Of a stretch of 64,000 nucleotides of DNA, positions 18,756 through 26,755 are shown one piece after another. Numbering within the stretch: position 1 is the first letter of the stretch; each line of letters begins with the position of its first letter. Origin of the DNA: Bradyrhizobium sp. B097 (lineage in GTDB: Bacteria > Pseudomonadota > Alphaproteobacteria > Rhizobiales > Xanthobacteraceae); NCBI RefSeq assembly GCF_038957035.1, contig NZ_CP152412.1, positions 4,770,501 through 4,834,500 on the forward strand. The letters are read 5' to 3'. The notes under the pieces are model-generated. The model made no database searches. It saw only the letters and a list, made by a program, of their open reading frames with translations, and had not been told where the DNA came from. The translations under genes were made by a program, and so were the position numbers.

Positions 18756-19868
18756 ATGAGCTTGCCGAAAGACGACGACGCCACCCTGTCGGCACGATGG
18801 AGCCAGGGCGTGCTGCTCAAGCGCGACGTATTCTCGACCGTCGAGCGCGGCCGCTTCCGGAGCGATGGCGGCGAGGTCGAGGGCGTGCTGCGCCGGCTCG
18901 ATCAGGTGCCGTTCTGGTCGTTCGCCGTGGCGCTGCATCTGTTTTCGCGCGAACGCCGCGCGCTGACCCTGGCGCGCGATCTCGACGTCGGCCCCAAGCT
19001 GTTGTGGGCAGGCAGGCGCGCGCTGGTGCGCGGCTTCATCGACGGCGCGGCGCTGCATCTGGCGAAGCCGCATGGCGACGTCGCCTATTTCCGCTCCGCC
19101 AAGGTCGCGTTGCGCAAGCTGCATCGTGCCGGCATCTGCCACAACGACCTCGCCAAGGAGCAGAACTGGCTGGTCGGCCGCGACGGCCGCGCCTACCTCA
19201 CCGACTTTCAGCTTGCTGCCTGCTTCAAGAGCCGAAGCCGGCTGTTCCGCATCGCGGCCTATGAGGATCTGCGGCATCTGTTGAAGCACAAGCGCAGCTA
19301 CGCGCCGGAGGCGTTGACGCCGAAGGAGCGCAAGGTGCTCGCGAAAAAGTCCGCGGTCGCCAGCGTCTGGCTCAAGACCGGCAAGAAGGTCTATCAGGCG
19401 ATCACCCGCGGCATCTTCAATTTCACCGACCGCGAGGGCGGCGGCCGGCGGCTGGTCAACGACGCGCCGGTGCTGGTCGATTTGATCCGCAGGAATCCTG
19501 ACGTGCGCGACACCGCGATCGTCGCCTTTGCCGACCGGCGCGTCGGCGTCGGGCTCTATGCCTTCGTCGAGGCCGACCAGTCCGCGCTGGAAAAGACGCT
19601 GCGCAACGAGCTTGCCGCGGCCAAGGGCGTCAAGCCGCCCGAACACATCCAGATCGTGCATGCATTGCCGCGCGATGCGGCCGGCAAGCCGCGCACCGAA
19701 ATCCTGCAGCTCGTCGCCATGAACCAGATCGACCTGATCGAGCCGATGATGCGCAGCGACGCCGATCGCGAGTTCCTCAAGGACATCCTCGAGCAACGCA
19801 AGAATCTGCGCGATCGCTTCAATTTCGAAGTTGCCGAGATGGATCGGCCGGCGGGCCAGGCGCGATGA
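18756..19868 (+). CDS. RIO/Kdo-kinase-like protein fused to an ANL C-terminal domain
   Basis: Protein of 370 residues with two parts. Residues about 25-225 form a protein-kinase-like fold: catalytic loop CHNDLAKEQN (HND at 129-131, Asn137) and a DFQ triplet at 150-152 in place of DFG; the usual beta-3 Lys is not obvious (VLRRLD at 44-49). Residues about 238-322 resemble the mobile C-terminal domain of acyl-CoA synthetases, ending in LPRDAAGKPRTEIL, an A10-like motif with Lys311. There is no adenylation core. Coupling to trmFO is by spacing. The C-terminal stop lies inside a degenerate palindromic repeat. The substrate is unknown; lipid or sugar phosphorylation is one possibility. Confidence 0.75.
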   Translation: MSLPKDDDATLSARWSQGVLLKRDVFSTVERGRFRSDGGEVEGVLRRLDQVPFWSFAVALHLFSRERRALTLARDLDVGPKLLWAGRRALVRGFIDGAALHLAKPHGDVAYFRSAKVALRKLHRAGICHNDLAKEQNWLVGRDGRAYLTDFQLAACFKSRSRLFRIAAYEDLRHLLKHKRSYAPEALTPKERKVLAKKSAVASVWLKTGKKVYQAITRGIFNFTDREGGGRRLVNDAPVLVDLIRRNPDVRDTAIVAFADRRVGVGLYAFVEADQSALEKTLRNELAAAKGVKPPEHIQIVHALPRDAAGKPRTEILQLVAMNQIDLIEPMMRSDADREFLKDILEQRKNLRDRFNFEVAEMDRPAGQAR

Positions 19869-19923
19869 GATCGGATTTGGTCGACGTCGCGCTTTGGGTT
19901 CTTGCTTGAGCGCGATCTCCGCA
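19859..19923. repeat. Degenerate copy of the GCGCGATGAGAT repeat
   Basis: Aligns with the first half of the repeat at 20300-20402: GCGCGATGAGAT, then GCGCTTT, then TTCTTG, then AGC and GATCT in the same order and spacing. The TGA stop of the kinase-like gene is within it. Confidence 0.65.
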
Positions 19924-20017
19924 TCGACGCTGCACACTTCCAGGCGCGCAGCTCTCGACAAACGCAGCGCGACGCGCCAATCTTGTGAGGGGGTATCGCG
20001 CTCAAGGGACTAGCTTA

Positions 20018-20302
20018 ATGCCACTGACCCGTGGCCGTATCGGGGGATATGATGCCGAGCGGATGGCGTTCGGATTCACCATGATGTACGGCGACCAGGA
20101 AATTGAATGCCAGATCAGCGACGCTGCAATGGACGAATTGGCCGGCACGCGCGGAACGGCGAGCATCGCTCGCCAGGCCCAGTTCGTTGCGCTGCGCGAC
20201 GCCGTCGAACGGATCGCATCCGACATCTTTGACAGCGGCCCGGTGGTCAAAGGCGCGACGATCCGGATCTTCACCAAGCACATCTCGAAAGAACAGAGCT
20301 AA
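20018..20302 (+). CDS. DUF1488 protein
   Basis: Cytoplasmic protein of 94 residues. The core MAFGFTMMYGDQEIECQIS ... VERIASDIFDSG is characteristic of DUF1488, a small alphaproteobacterial family without assigned function. ATG 20018 is chosen over a start at 19985 because the extra residues would be derived from intergenic sequence. Its TAA coincides with the start of the adjacent palindromic repeat. Confidence 0.85.
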   Translation: MPLTRGRIGGYDAERMAFGFTMMYGDQEIECQISDAAMDELAGTRGTASIARQAQFVALRDAVERIASDIFDSGPVVKGATIRIFTKHISKEQS

Positions 20303-20402
20303 AGCGCGATGAGATTGCGTTGAATCATCATCGCGCTTTAGATTCTTGTTTTAGCATGATCTTTTCGGAAAACCGCTTCGCACTTTTCCGGATCATGCTC
20401 TA
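20300..20402. repeat. Double-hairpin palindromic intergenic repeat
   Basis: Hairpin one pairs AAAGCGCGATGA (20301-20312) with TCATCGCGCTTT (20328-20339). Hairpin two pairs GCATGATC...TTTTCGGAAAA (from 20354) with TTTTCCGGATCATGC (to 20398). This is the classic Rhizobiales element ending in GGATCATGCTCTAG. It fills the whole space between two convergent genes and overlaps both stop codons. Confidence 0.88.
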
Positions 20403-21263
20403 GCGACCGAACTCTTCGGTGCGCGCAGCGCGCCACAACGTCCAGAGCGTGCGCAGGCGCGACACCGGCTTCGGCAGGAACGGATCGTAGTCGGCCCGCC
20501 TCGCCCGGTTCAACTCGCGTCTGACGTGCGCGAGCGGCAGGAAGATCGGCCTCACGCCGGACGGCACATCGGCCAGCAGCCCGAACGCGGTCTTGAGATG
20601 GCCCTGCGCCTCGTCCGCAAGCTGATCGATCGCGGCACGGATGTTCGGCGTCGGCTTGCCGGCAAACACCTCCTCCTTGCTGCTGCCGTGCTGTTGCAAC
20701 AGCTGCACCGGCAGGAACAGCTGTTGCCGCGCGGCGTCGCGGCCCAGCGCCGCGATGACCTGCGCCATGCCCTGGGCGAGGCCGGCATGACGGGCCAGGT
20801 GATCGATCGCCTCCGACGGCCGCGCCACCACCCGCGTCGCCTGCGAGAACAGCGCCGACGCGGTGGCGTCGAGATAGCCCTCGAGGGCGGCCAGCGACGG
20901 CATCGGGTCGTTGTAGAGATCGAACTGATGCTCCTCGACCAGGAGCGAGAACGGCGAGACCGGCAGGCGGTGATTGCGGATCGCATACAGCAGCTCAGCT
21001 GCGACCGGATTGCCCTCGACGCCGCCATGTCCGGCCCCGGCCAGCATGTCGGTCCACCATTGCAGCCGCATCTCGCCGGGCAGCGGCTGGCTGACCTGCT
21101 CATGCACGCGCGAGACCTCGATGTTGAAGGCGTAGATCGCGAGCAGCGCCCGGCGCTCCGGACCCGGCATGAACAAGGTCGACGCGTAGCGCACGAAGTC
21201 ATGGGTCCGCACCAGATCGGCGCAGAACGCCGCGCCGTCGGTCGGCGCCTCCGTCGTGCTCAT
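20400..21263 (-). CDS. Squalene/phytoene-synthase-family protein, NDUFAF6-like
   Basis: Protein of 287 residues with the trans-prenyltransferase head-to-head fold: RYASTLFMPGPERRALLAIYAFN near the start, then QWWTDML. The Asp-rich motifs of true synthases (DxxxD) are not clearly preserved: EISRVHEQ-type positions read IEVSRVHEQ, and the second is replaced. This, with the operon position after secD-secF and a Mth938-domain gene, fits NDUFAF6, a complex I assembly factor, better than a carotenoid or hopanoid enzyme. ATG 21263 overlaps the upstream stop by four bases (ATGA). Confidence 0.85.
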   Translation of the reverse strand: MSTTEAPTDGAAFCADLVRTHDFVRYASTLFMPGPERRALLAIYAFNIEVSRVHEQVSQPLPGEMRLQWWTDMLAGAGHGGVEGNPVAAELLYAIRNHRLPVSPFSLLVEEHQFDLYNDPMPSLAALEGYLDATASALFSQATRVVARPSEAIDHLARHAGLAQGMAQVIAALGRDAARQQLFLPVQLLQQHGSSKEEVFAGKPTPNIRAAIDQLADEAQGHLKTAFGLLADVPSGVRPIFLPLAHVRRELNRARRADYDPFLPKPVSRLRTLWTLWRAARTEEFGR

Positions 21264-21643
21264 GGCACCGCGATCAGCGCCGCCGCGACGCGACGCCGCT
21301 CGCCCAGCATGATGTTGTAGGTGCGGATCGCGGGGCCCGTCTGCATCGGGTCGAGCACCACCCGAACCGCGCGCAGGGCCTCGCGCAGGACCTTCGGCGG
21401 CACCCAGACCTCGGTACCGGTGCCGACGATCAGCGTATCGATCGCATTGGCGGCCGCGAATACCTTCTGCAGCGCGTATTCGTCGATCTCCTGCGGCCGG
21501 GTCACCGGCCAGGCCCAGATCCCATCGGGCAGGCACAGCAGCGAACCGCGGTGCGACATATCGGCGAACGCGAAGCCGCCCTTGCCGTAGGCCTCGATCG
21601 GCGCCGACCTCGGAAGATGGGGAGCGTCCGAGGAGTTGCTCAT
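21260..21643 (-). CDS. Mth938-domain protein, NDUFAF3-like
   Basis: Protein of 127 residues of the Mth938/DUF498 family: IEAYGKGGFAFADMSHRGSLLCLPDG, then DTLIVGTGTEVW, then VRVVLDPMQTGPAIRTYNIMLGERRRVAAALI. The human member NDUFAF3 helps assemble the Q-module of respiratory complex I. Here it is six bases after secF and overlaps the NDUFAF6-like gene, an arrangement reported as conserved across alphaproteobacteria. It is cytoplasmic. Confidence 0.88.
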   Translation of the reverse strand: MSNSSDAPHLPRSAPIEAYGKGGFAFADMSHRGSLLCLPDGIWAWPVTRPQEIDEYALQKVFAAANAIDTLIVGTGTEVWVPPKVLREALRAVRVVLDPMQTGPAIRTYNIMLGERRRVAAALIAVP

Positions 21644-21649
21644 GACCGG

Positions 21650-22678
21650 CTACTTCTTGGCTGCCGCGTTCGGCTTCTTCTCCGATTCACCGTCGGCGGC
21701 GTCGCGCCTCGTGGTGCCGACGCCGAGATAGATCAGGATCGGTGCCGCGATGAAGATCGAGGTGTAGGTGCCGACCAGCACCACGCCGAACATCATCACG
21801 GCGGTGAAGCTGTGAATCGCCTGGCCGCCGAACAGCAGCAGCGCAAGCAGCGCCAGGGTCACGGTGACGTGGGTGATGATCGAGCGTGACAGCGTCGAGT
21901 TGATCGATTCGTTGAGCAGCTGCGGCATCGGCATCTTCTTGTAGCGCCGCAGCATCTCGCGGATACGGTCGTAGATGACGACGGTGTCGTTGAGCGAGTA
22001 GCCGAGAATCGTCAGCAGCGCCGCGATGCTGGTGAGATCGAAATCGACCTGGGTGATCGACATGAATCCGATCGTCAGCACGATGTCGTGGACGTTGGCG
22101 ATCATGGCGCCGAGCGCGAACTGCCACTCGAACCGGAACCAGAGATAGATCAGGATGCCGACGATCGCGAGCATCAGGCCGAGCATGCCGTAGGCGAGCA
22201 ATTCGCCGGAGACGCGCGGTCCCACCACTTCGACGCGGCGGTAGTCGACGGAATCGCCGAGCGCGCCGCGAACCTTCGTCACCGCGTCCTGTTGCGCCTG
22301 ATCGCCGCCGGGTTGCTCGGCGACGCGGATCAGGACTTCGGCCGGACCTCCGAACTGCTGCAACTGCACCTCGCCGAGACCAAGGCCGTTTAAGGTCGTG
22401 CGCATCGCGGCGATGTCGGCGGTGCCGGACTTGGCCCGCACTTCCAGCAACGTGCCGCCCTTGAAGTCGATACCGAAATTCAGGCCATGGGTGAAGAACA
22501 GCGTGATCGCGACGATCGAGAGCAGCGCCGAGATCGGGAAGCTGATGCGGCGAAAGCGCGTGAAGTCGAAATGCGTGTCGTCGGGCACGATGCGCAGCGC
22601 CGGCATCAGCCCGAGCGCCGCGACCACGGTCAGCACGGCGATCAGGATGCCAAGGCCAATCAGAACGGTATGAGTCAC
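21650..22678 (-). CDS. secF: SecF, protein-export membrane protein
   Basis: Accessory Sec translocon subunit that uses the proton gradient to help pull proteins through the inner membrane. The 342 residues contain an N-terminal hydrophobic segment not found in the short SecF forms, then NFGIDFKGGTLLEVR (the SecF/SecD beta-signature), an insertion with VRVAEQPGGDQAQ, and five further TM helices including TILGYSLNDTVVIYDRIRE, the conserved TM4-TM5 motif. The tail is Lys-rich. It is 10 bases after secD. Confidence 0.97.
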   Translation of the reverse strand: MTHTVLIGLGILIAVLTVVAALGLMPALRIVPDDTHFDFTRFRRISFPISALLSIVAITLFFTHGLNFGIDFKGGTLLEVRAKSGTADIAAMRTTLNGLGLGEVQLQQFGGPAEVLIRVAEQPGGDQAQQDAVTKVRGALGDSVDYRRVEVVGPRVSGELLAYGMLGLMLAIVGILIYLWFRFEWQFALGAMIANVHDIVLTIGFMSITQVDFDLTSIAALLTILGYSLNDTVVIYDRIREMLRRYKKMPMPQLLNESINSTLSRSIITHVTVTLALLALLLFGGQAIHSFTAVMMFGVVLVGTYTSIFIAAPILIYLGVGTTRRDAADGESEKKPNAAAKK

Positions 22679-22688
22679 AATAGGCCTC

Positions 22689-24284
22689 TCAGATCGGCAC
22701 GGTTTGCGGCCGCTTCCACCGCACCCATGCCGCGACGATCAGGCGCGTCAAGGTAAAGGCGGTGAACACCGTGGTGATGATGCCGATGCCGAGCGTCACG
22801 GCAAAGCCGCGCACCGGTCCGGTGCCGATGTAGAACAGCACGGCGGCGGCGATGAAGGTGGTGATGTTGGAATCGAGGATGGTTGCCAGCGCCCGCTTGA
22901 ACCCGGCGTCGATCGCCGAGATCGCGTTGCGGCCGCCGCGCAATTCCTCGCGGATGCGCTCATAGATCAGCACGTTGGAGTCGACCGCGATGCCGACCGT
23001 CAGCACGATGCCGGCGATGCCGGGCAAGGTCAGCGTGGCGTTGAGCAGCGACAGCAGCCCGAAGATCATGGCGACGTTGATCGCCACCGCGATGTTGGCG
23101 AACACCCCGAACAGCCGGTAGGTGATCAGCATGAACACGATGACCAGGACCGAGCCGACATAGGCCGCAAGCTCGCCCTTCTCGATCGAGTCCTGGCCGA
23201 GGCCGGGACCGACGGTGCGCTCCTCGACCACGGTCAGCGGTGCCGGCAGCGCGCCGGCGCGCATCAGGATCGCCAGATCGTTGGCCGACTGCACCGTGAA
23301 GCTGCCCGAGATCTGGCCCTGTCCGCCGGTGATCGGCTCGCGAATCACGGGTGCCGAGATCACCTTGTTGTCGAGCACGATCGCAAACGGCTGGCCGACA
23401 TTGTCGGCGGTCGCCTGCGCGAATTTGCGCGCGCCCGAGGTATTGAACTTGAAGCTGACGATCGCCTCGCCGGTACGCTGATCAAAGCCGGGCTGGGCGT
23501 CGGAGAGTTCACTTCCGGAAACCAGCACCTGCTTCTTCACAATGTAAGGAACCGGTGGCGGCGACGCGCTCACGAGCCGCTCCGAGTCCGCCGGCACCGT
23601 GGCCTGATCGGGCGACGCCGTGGTGTCGACCATGCGGAATTCCATCTTCGCGGTCTTGCCCAGCAGCTCCTTCAGATGGGTCGGGTCCTGCAGGCCCGGC
23701 ACCTGCACCAGGATGCGGTCGGTGCCCTGACGCTGGATCAAGGGCTCGACGGTGCCGAGCTCGTTGACGCGACGCTCGACGATCTGGATCGACTGCTCGA
23801 TGGTCTTGCGCATCCGCTCGATCATCGCGGGCTGCGACACGGTCAGGCGGATCAAGCCGCCGCCCGCGTCCGTCACATCGACATCGCGCTGGCCGCCGGA
23901 GCCGAGCAAGCCGCCGATCGGCTGCGCGATCTCGCGAAGTTTCGCCAGCGCCGCCGGAACATCGGCTTCCTTCGCGATCCGGGCCTCGACGGCGTCGTTG
24001 CGGATCGTGATGCCTCCGGTGAAGCCGATCCGGGCATCACGCAGCGCCTTCCTTGTGTCGTCGCGAACCTGTTCGAGCTTTTCCTTCTTCACATAATTGG
24101 CGTCGACCTCGAGCAGCAGATACGAGCCGCCCTGCAAATCGAGGCCGAGGACGAGGCGTCGCTGCGCCCAGGCCGGCCAGGTCTTGACCTGCGCTTCGGG
24201 GAAGAAATTGGGCACGGCGCACAGGCAGACCACCAGCGCTGTCAGGATAATCCCCAGCGCTCGCCACCGCGTGAAATACAACAT
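22689..24284 (-). CDS. secD: SecD, protein-export membrane protein
   Basis: The partner of SecF in the SecDF(YajC) complex. The 531 residues show six TM segments: TM1 near residues 8-26, RLVLGLDLQGGSYLLLEVD (P1 head start), a long periplasmic domain (residues about 45-350) with DRILVQVPGLQDPTHLKELLG, and the C-terminal RND-like bundle with GIAGIVLTVGIAVDSNVLIYERI, where the conserved Asp contributes to proton flow. Length is normal. It is preceded by yajC with a 40-base gap. Confidence 0.97.
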   Translation of the reverse strand: MLYFTRWRALGIILTALVVCLCAVPNFFPEAQVKTWPAWAQRRLVLGLDLQGGSYLLLEVDANYVKKEKLEQVRDDTRKALRDARIGFTGGITIRNDAVEARIAKEADVPAALAKLREIAQPIGGLLGSGGQRDVDVTDAGGGLIRLTVSQPAMIERMRKTIEQSIQIVERRVNELGTVEPLIQRQGTDRILVQVPGLQDPTHLKELLGKTAKMEFRMVDTTASPDQATVPADSERLVSASPPPVPYIVKKQVLVSGSELSDAQPGFDQRTGEAIVSFKFNTSGARKFAQATADNVGQPFAIVLDNKVISAPVIREPITGGQGQISGSFTVQSANDLAILMRAGALPAPLTVVEERTVGPGLGQDSIEKGELAAYVGSVLVIVFMLITYRLFGVFANIAVAINVAMIFGLLSLLNATLTLPGIAGIVLTVGIAVDSNVLIYERIREELRGGRNAISAIDAGFKRALATILDSNITTFIAAAVLFYIGTGPVRGFAVTLGIGIITTVFTAFTLTRLIVAAWVRWKRPQTVPI

Positions 24285-24324
24285 CGAATTGACCTGTCAG
24301 ATTCGGCAAAGGGCTCCGCGGCAA

Positions 24325-24681
24325 TCAGCTCGCGGACGCCTCGTCCTTGGCATCGCCCTTCGCCGGCTCACCCTTGGTCCGCACGCCCGAAATCATCTGG
24401 CGCATCTGCCGCACGCGAACGCCGTCCGAAATCTCGAACTCGATCTGGTCGTCGTCGACCACCTTGGTCACCTTGCCTACAAGGCCGCCCGTGGTCACCA
24501 CGGTATCGCCGCGGCGGATGTTCTTCACGAGGTCCGCATGATCGCGCACCTTCCGCTGCTGCGGGCGCAGAATCAGGAAGTACATGATGACGAAGATCAG
24601 CGCGAATGGCAGCAGCGACATCAACATGCTGTTGGTATCAGTGCCAGCTCCAGCCTGAGCAAACGCAGGAGTAATCAGCAT
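24325..24681 (-). CDS. yajC: YajC, Sec translocon accessory subunit
   Basis: Small 118-residue single-span protein: Ala-rich periplasmic head, TM near residues 20-42 (LLPFALIFVIMYFLILRPQQRK, ending in the typical RPQ), then a cytoplasmic beta domain with GDTVVTTGGLVGKV. The tail is Lys/Asp-rich. It is the first gene of the yajC-secD-secF-NDUFAF3-NDUFAF6 operon; the promoter is presumably in the 190-base gap to the divergent DUF815 gene. Confidence 0.96.
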   Translation of the reverse strand: MLITPAFAQAGAGTDTNSMLMSLLPFALIFVIMYFLILRPQQRKVRDHADLVKNIRRGDTVVTTGGLVGKVTKVVDDDQIEFEISDGVRVRQMRQMISGVRTKGEPAKGDAKDEASAS

Positions 24682-24871
24682 TCAGACGATCCTCGGATAA
24701 GACGGGAAAGGACCGGCAGCGCCCTCGGGTTCGGGGCGGTATGGCGGTCCGGACAAATTCGCGCGGACTATAGCGGCCGCGGTCCCAATTGCAACGTTAA
24801 CGGACCGTCATTTAGGGCGCTTGCGGGACCGCCGCCAGCCCGATAAGGCTGCGCCGTCAGGAACTGGACAA

Positions 24872-25855
24872 ATGCCGAAAAAAGCCAAGAAAACTACCAG
24901 TAAAACAGCCCGCAAAACCGTCCCTCAAGCTGCCGCCAAGCGTGCCGTAAACGCCGCGACAAAACGCCCAGTAATGCCGCTCGACGGCGCCACTGCCGAG
25001 CGGATCGCGAACGCCCTGGAGACCATTGCGAGCCGCCTTGTGGCCGCCTCCCCGGCCCCCGATCCGGCCGAGTCGTTCGGTGCCGCGGACGCGTTTGTCT
25101 GGCATCCGGACGGACGCCTCGCCCCGGTGCCGCGCGTCAGCCGCGTCGAGATCGGCCTGCTCAAGGGCGTCGACCGGATGCGCGATATCCTGATGGAGAA
25201 TACCGAGCGCTTCGCCAACGGACTGCCCGCCAACAATGCGCTGCTGTGGGGCGCCCGCGGCATGGGCAAGTCGTCGCTGGTCAAGGCGACGCATGCCAGT
25301 CTCAATGTTGACCGCAAGCCGGCCGACCGGCTGAAGCTGATCGAGATCCACCGCGAGGACATCGAGAGCCTGCCCGGCCTGATGGAGCTGCTGCGCAGCT
25401 CCTCCTTCCGCTTCATCGTGTTCTGCGACGACCTCTCCTTCGACGGCAACGACGCCTCCTACAAATCGCTCAAGGCGGTGCTGGAAGGCGGTATCGAGGG
25501 ACGCCCCGAGAACGTCATCCTCTATGCGACCTCGAACCGGCGGCATCTCCTGGCGCGCGAGATGATCGAGAACGAGCGCTCGACCGCGATCAATCCGGGC
25601 GAAGCGGTCGAAGAGAAAGTGTCGCTGTCGGACCGCTTCGGTCTCTGGCTCGGCTTCCACCGCTGCAGCCAGGACGAGTACCTCGCGATGGTGAAGGGCT
25701 ATTGCGACCATTTCGGCATCAAGATCGCCGAGGACGAACTCGAGCGCGAGGCGCTCGAATGGTCGACCACCCGCGGATCACGCTCCGGCCGCGTCGCCTG
25801 GCAGTACACGCAGGAACTCGCCGGCCGGCTCGGCGTGCGGCTGAGCGGCACATAG
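24872..25855 (+). CDS. DUF815-family ATP-binding protein
   Basis: AAA-type ATPase of 327 residues. After a Lys/Thr/Ala-rich basic head (about 35 residues), the DUF815 core has NALLWGARGMGKSSLVKA (P-loop), FIVFCDDLSFDGND (Walker B-like) and the sensor region VILYATSNRRHL. The biological role is not established; the family is often found next to yajC in alphaproteobacteria, as here (divergent). ATG 24872 has AGGAAC upstream; the reading from 24821 is rejected. Confidence 0.9.
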   Translation: MPKKAKKTTSKTARKTVPQAAAKRAVNAATKRPVMPLDGATAERIANALETIASRLVAASPAPDPAESFGAADAFVWHPDGRLAPVPRVSRVEIGLLKGVDRMRDILMENTERFANGLPANNALLWGARGMGKSSLVKATHASLNVDRKPADRLKLIEIHREDIESLPGLMELLRSSSFRFIVFCDDLSFDGNDASYKSLKAVLEGGIEGRPENVILYATSNRRHLLAREMIENERSTAINPGEAVEEKVSLSDRFGLWLGFHRCSQDEYLAMVKGYCDHFGIKIAEDELEREALEWSTTRGSRSGRVAWQYTQELAGRLGVRLSGT

Positions 25856-25920
25856 CGCGAGCCGCACGACCGCTAGTCACAGCCCTTCTGGATTCGGTGC
25901 GGCATGGGTACACTCGACGC

Positions 25921-26400
25921 ATGCCGGCCGAACCCAGCACGACTGCGAGACAATGTGGCGAGTGCACCGCGTGCTGCGATGGCTGGCTGAAAATCCGGAT
26001 ACGTGGCCATGACGTCCATCCGGGGCAGCCGTGCCCGTTCAGCAGTGCGGGCAAATGCACGATCTATGACGAGCGTCCGCTCGATCCGTGCCGGAAGTTC
26101 GTCTGCGGCTGGCTTACGCCGACAAGCCCGCTGCCCGACTGGATGCGTCCGGATAGATCCGATGTCATCTTTCTTCCGGCAAGCTTTGTCTGGCGCACAA
26201 TTCCGGTCGACGTTGCGGTTGCCATCGGCGCTCATCCGAAAGCCAAGGCGCGCGCGTGGCTGGAGGCCTTCAGCCGCGACGCGCGCCGTCCGCTGCTGCT
26301 GCAATCGGACGGGGATTGGCACGCGTTTGGACCGCCGCAATTCCTGAGCGACATGGTCGAGCGTCTCTCAGACGAGCGAGCCCCCTGGCAGCCGGTCTAG
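25921..26400 (+). CDS. YkgJ-type cysteine-cluster protein
   Basis: Protein of 159 residues whose first half contains the Cys cluster C-x-x-C-x-x-C-C (QCGECTACCDG), PCPF, KCTIYDERPLDPCRKFVCGW, a pattern thought to chelate zinc or iron. The rest is a small alpha/beta tail. Known proteins of this family lack a defined function. The ATG at 25921 is immediately before the Cys cluster; no strong ribosome site is seen. It is followed by an AT-rich gap. Confidence 0.85.
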   Translation: MPAEPSTTARQCGECTACCDGWLKIRIRGHDVHPGQPCPFSSAGKCTIYDERPLDPCRKFVCGWLTPTSPLPDWMRPDRSDVIFLPASFVWRTIPVDVAVAIGAHPKAKARAWLEAFSRDARRPLLLQSDGDWHAFGPPQFLSDMVERLSDERAPWQPV

Positions 26401-26755
26401 GCCTCCGACCAGACGCGAATTCGCTTCGAACTCGGCAGAATCTGGCATCCATTATTCCAAATCAACCCTCTTTTCCGCACTGCAATATTCTATGTCAGCA
26501 TTGCTGTCCTACTTTTGTGATTGAATTTCTGACCCGAAATTCAACCATATACATGTAAGTCAAATCTTATTCCAAAATCCAAGATGCGACAAATTGATGC
26601 AGCGCAATAGTATCATAGTACCATTTAAGTCACATCGGGTGTTTATCTGCCTTAGCTCACCCGCATCCATGTATCTGGTGTGTGGTATACATTAACGTTC
26701 CTCCACTTTGTGACCCTCAGCACACCGCTGAGGCGCTCTGACAAAGGGGGGATAG
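26401..26755. other. AT-rich leader region of the porin gene
   Basis: A 355-base gap, notably AT-rich from 26440 to 26690, with no credible gene. It must contain the porin promoter. A 7-bp stem hairpin (CCTCAGC-ACACC-GCTGAGG) at 26715-26733 lies 22 bases before the ATG, within the likely 5' leader, and could influence translation or mRNA stability. Confidence 0.55.

Noticed and set aside
20400..21263. Carotenoid or hopanoid synthase assignment
   Set aside because: No crt or hpn neighbours, and the position after secF plus an NDUFAF3-like gene fits NDUFAF6 better.
22704..24587. A 627-codon plus-strand frame
   Set aside because: Antisense shadow of secD with Arg/His/Asp-rich nonsense composition.
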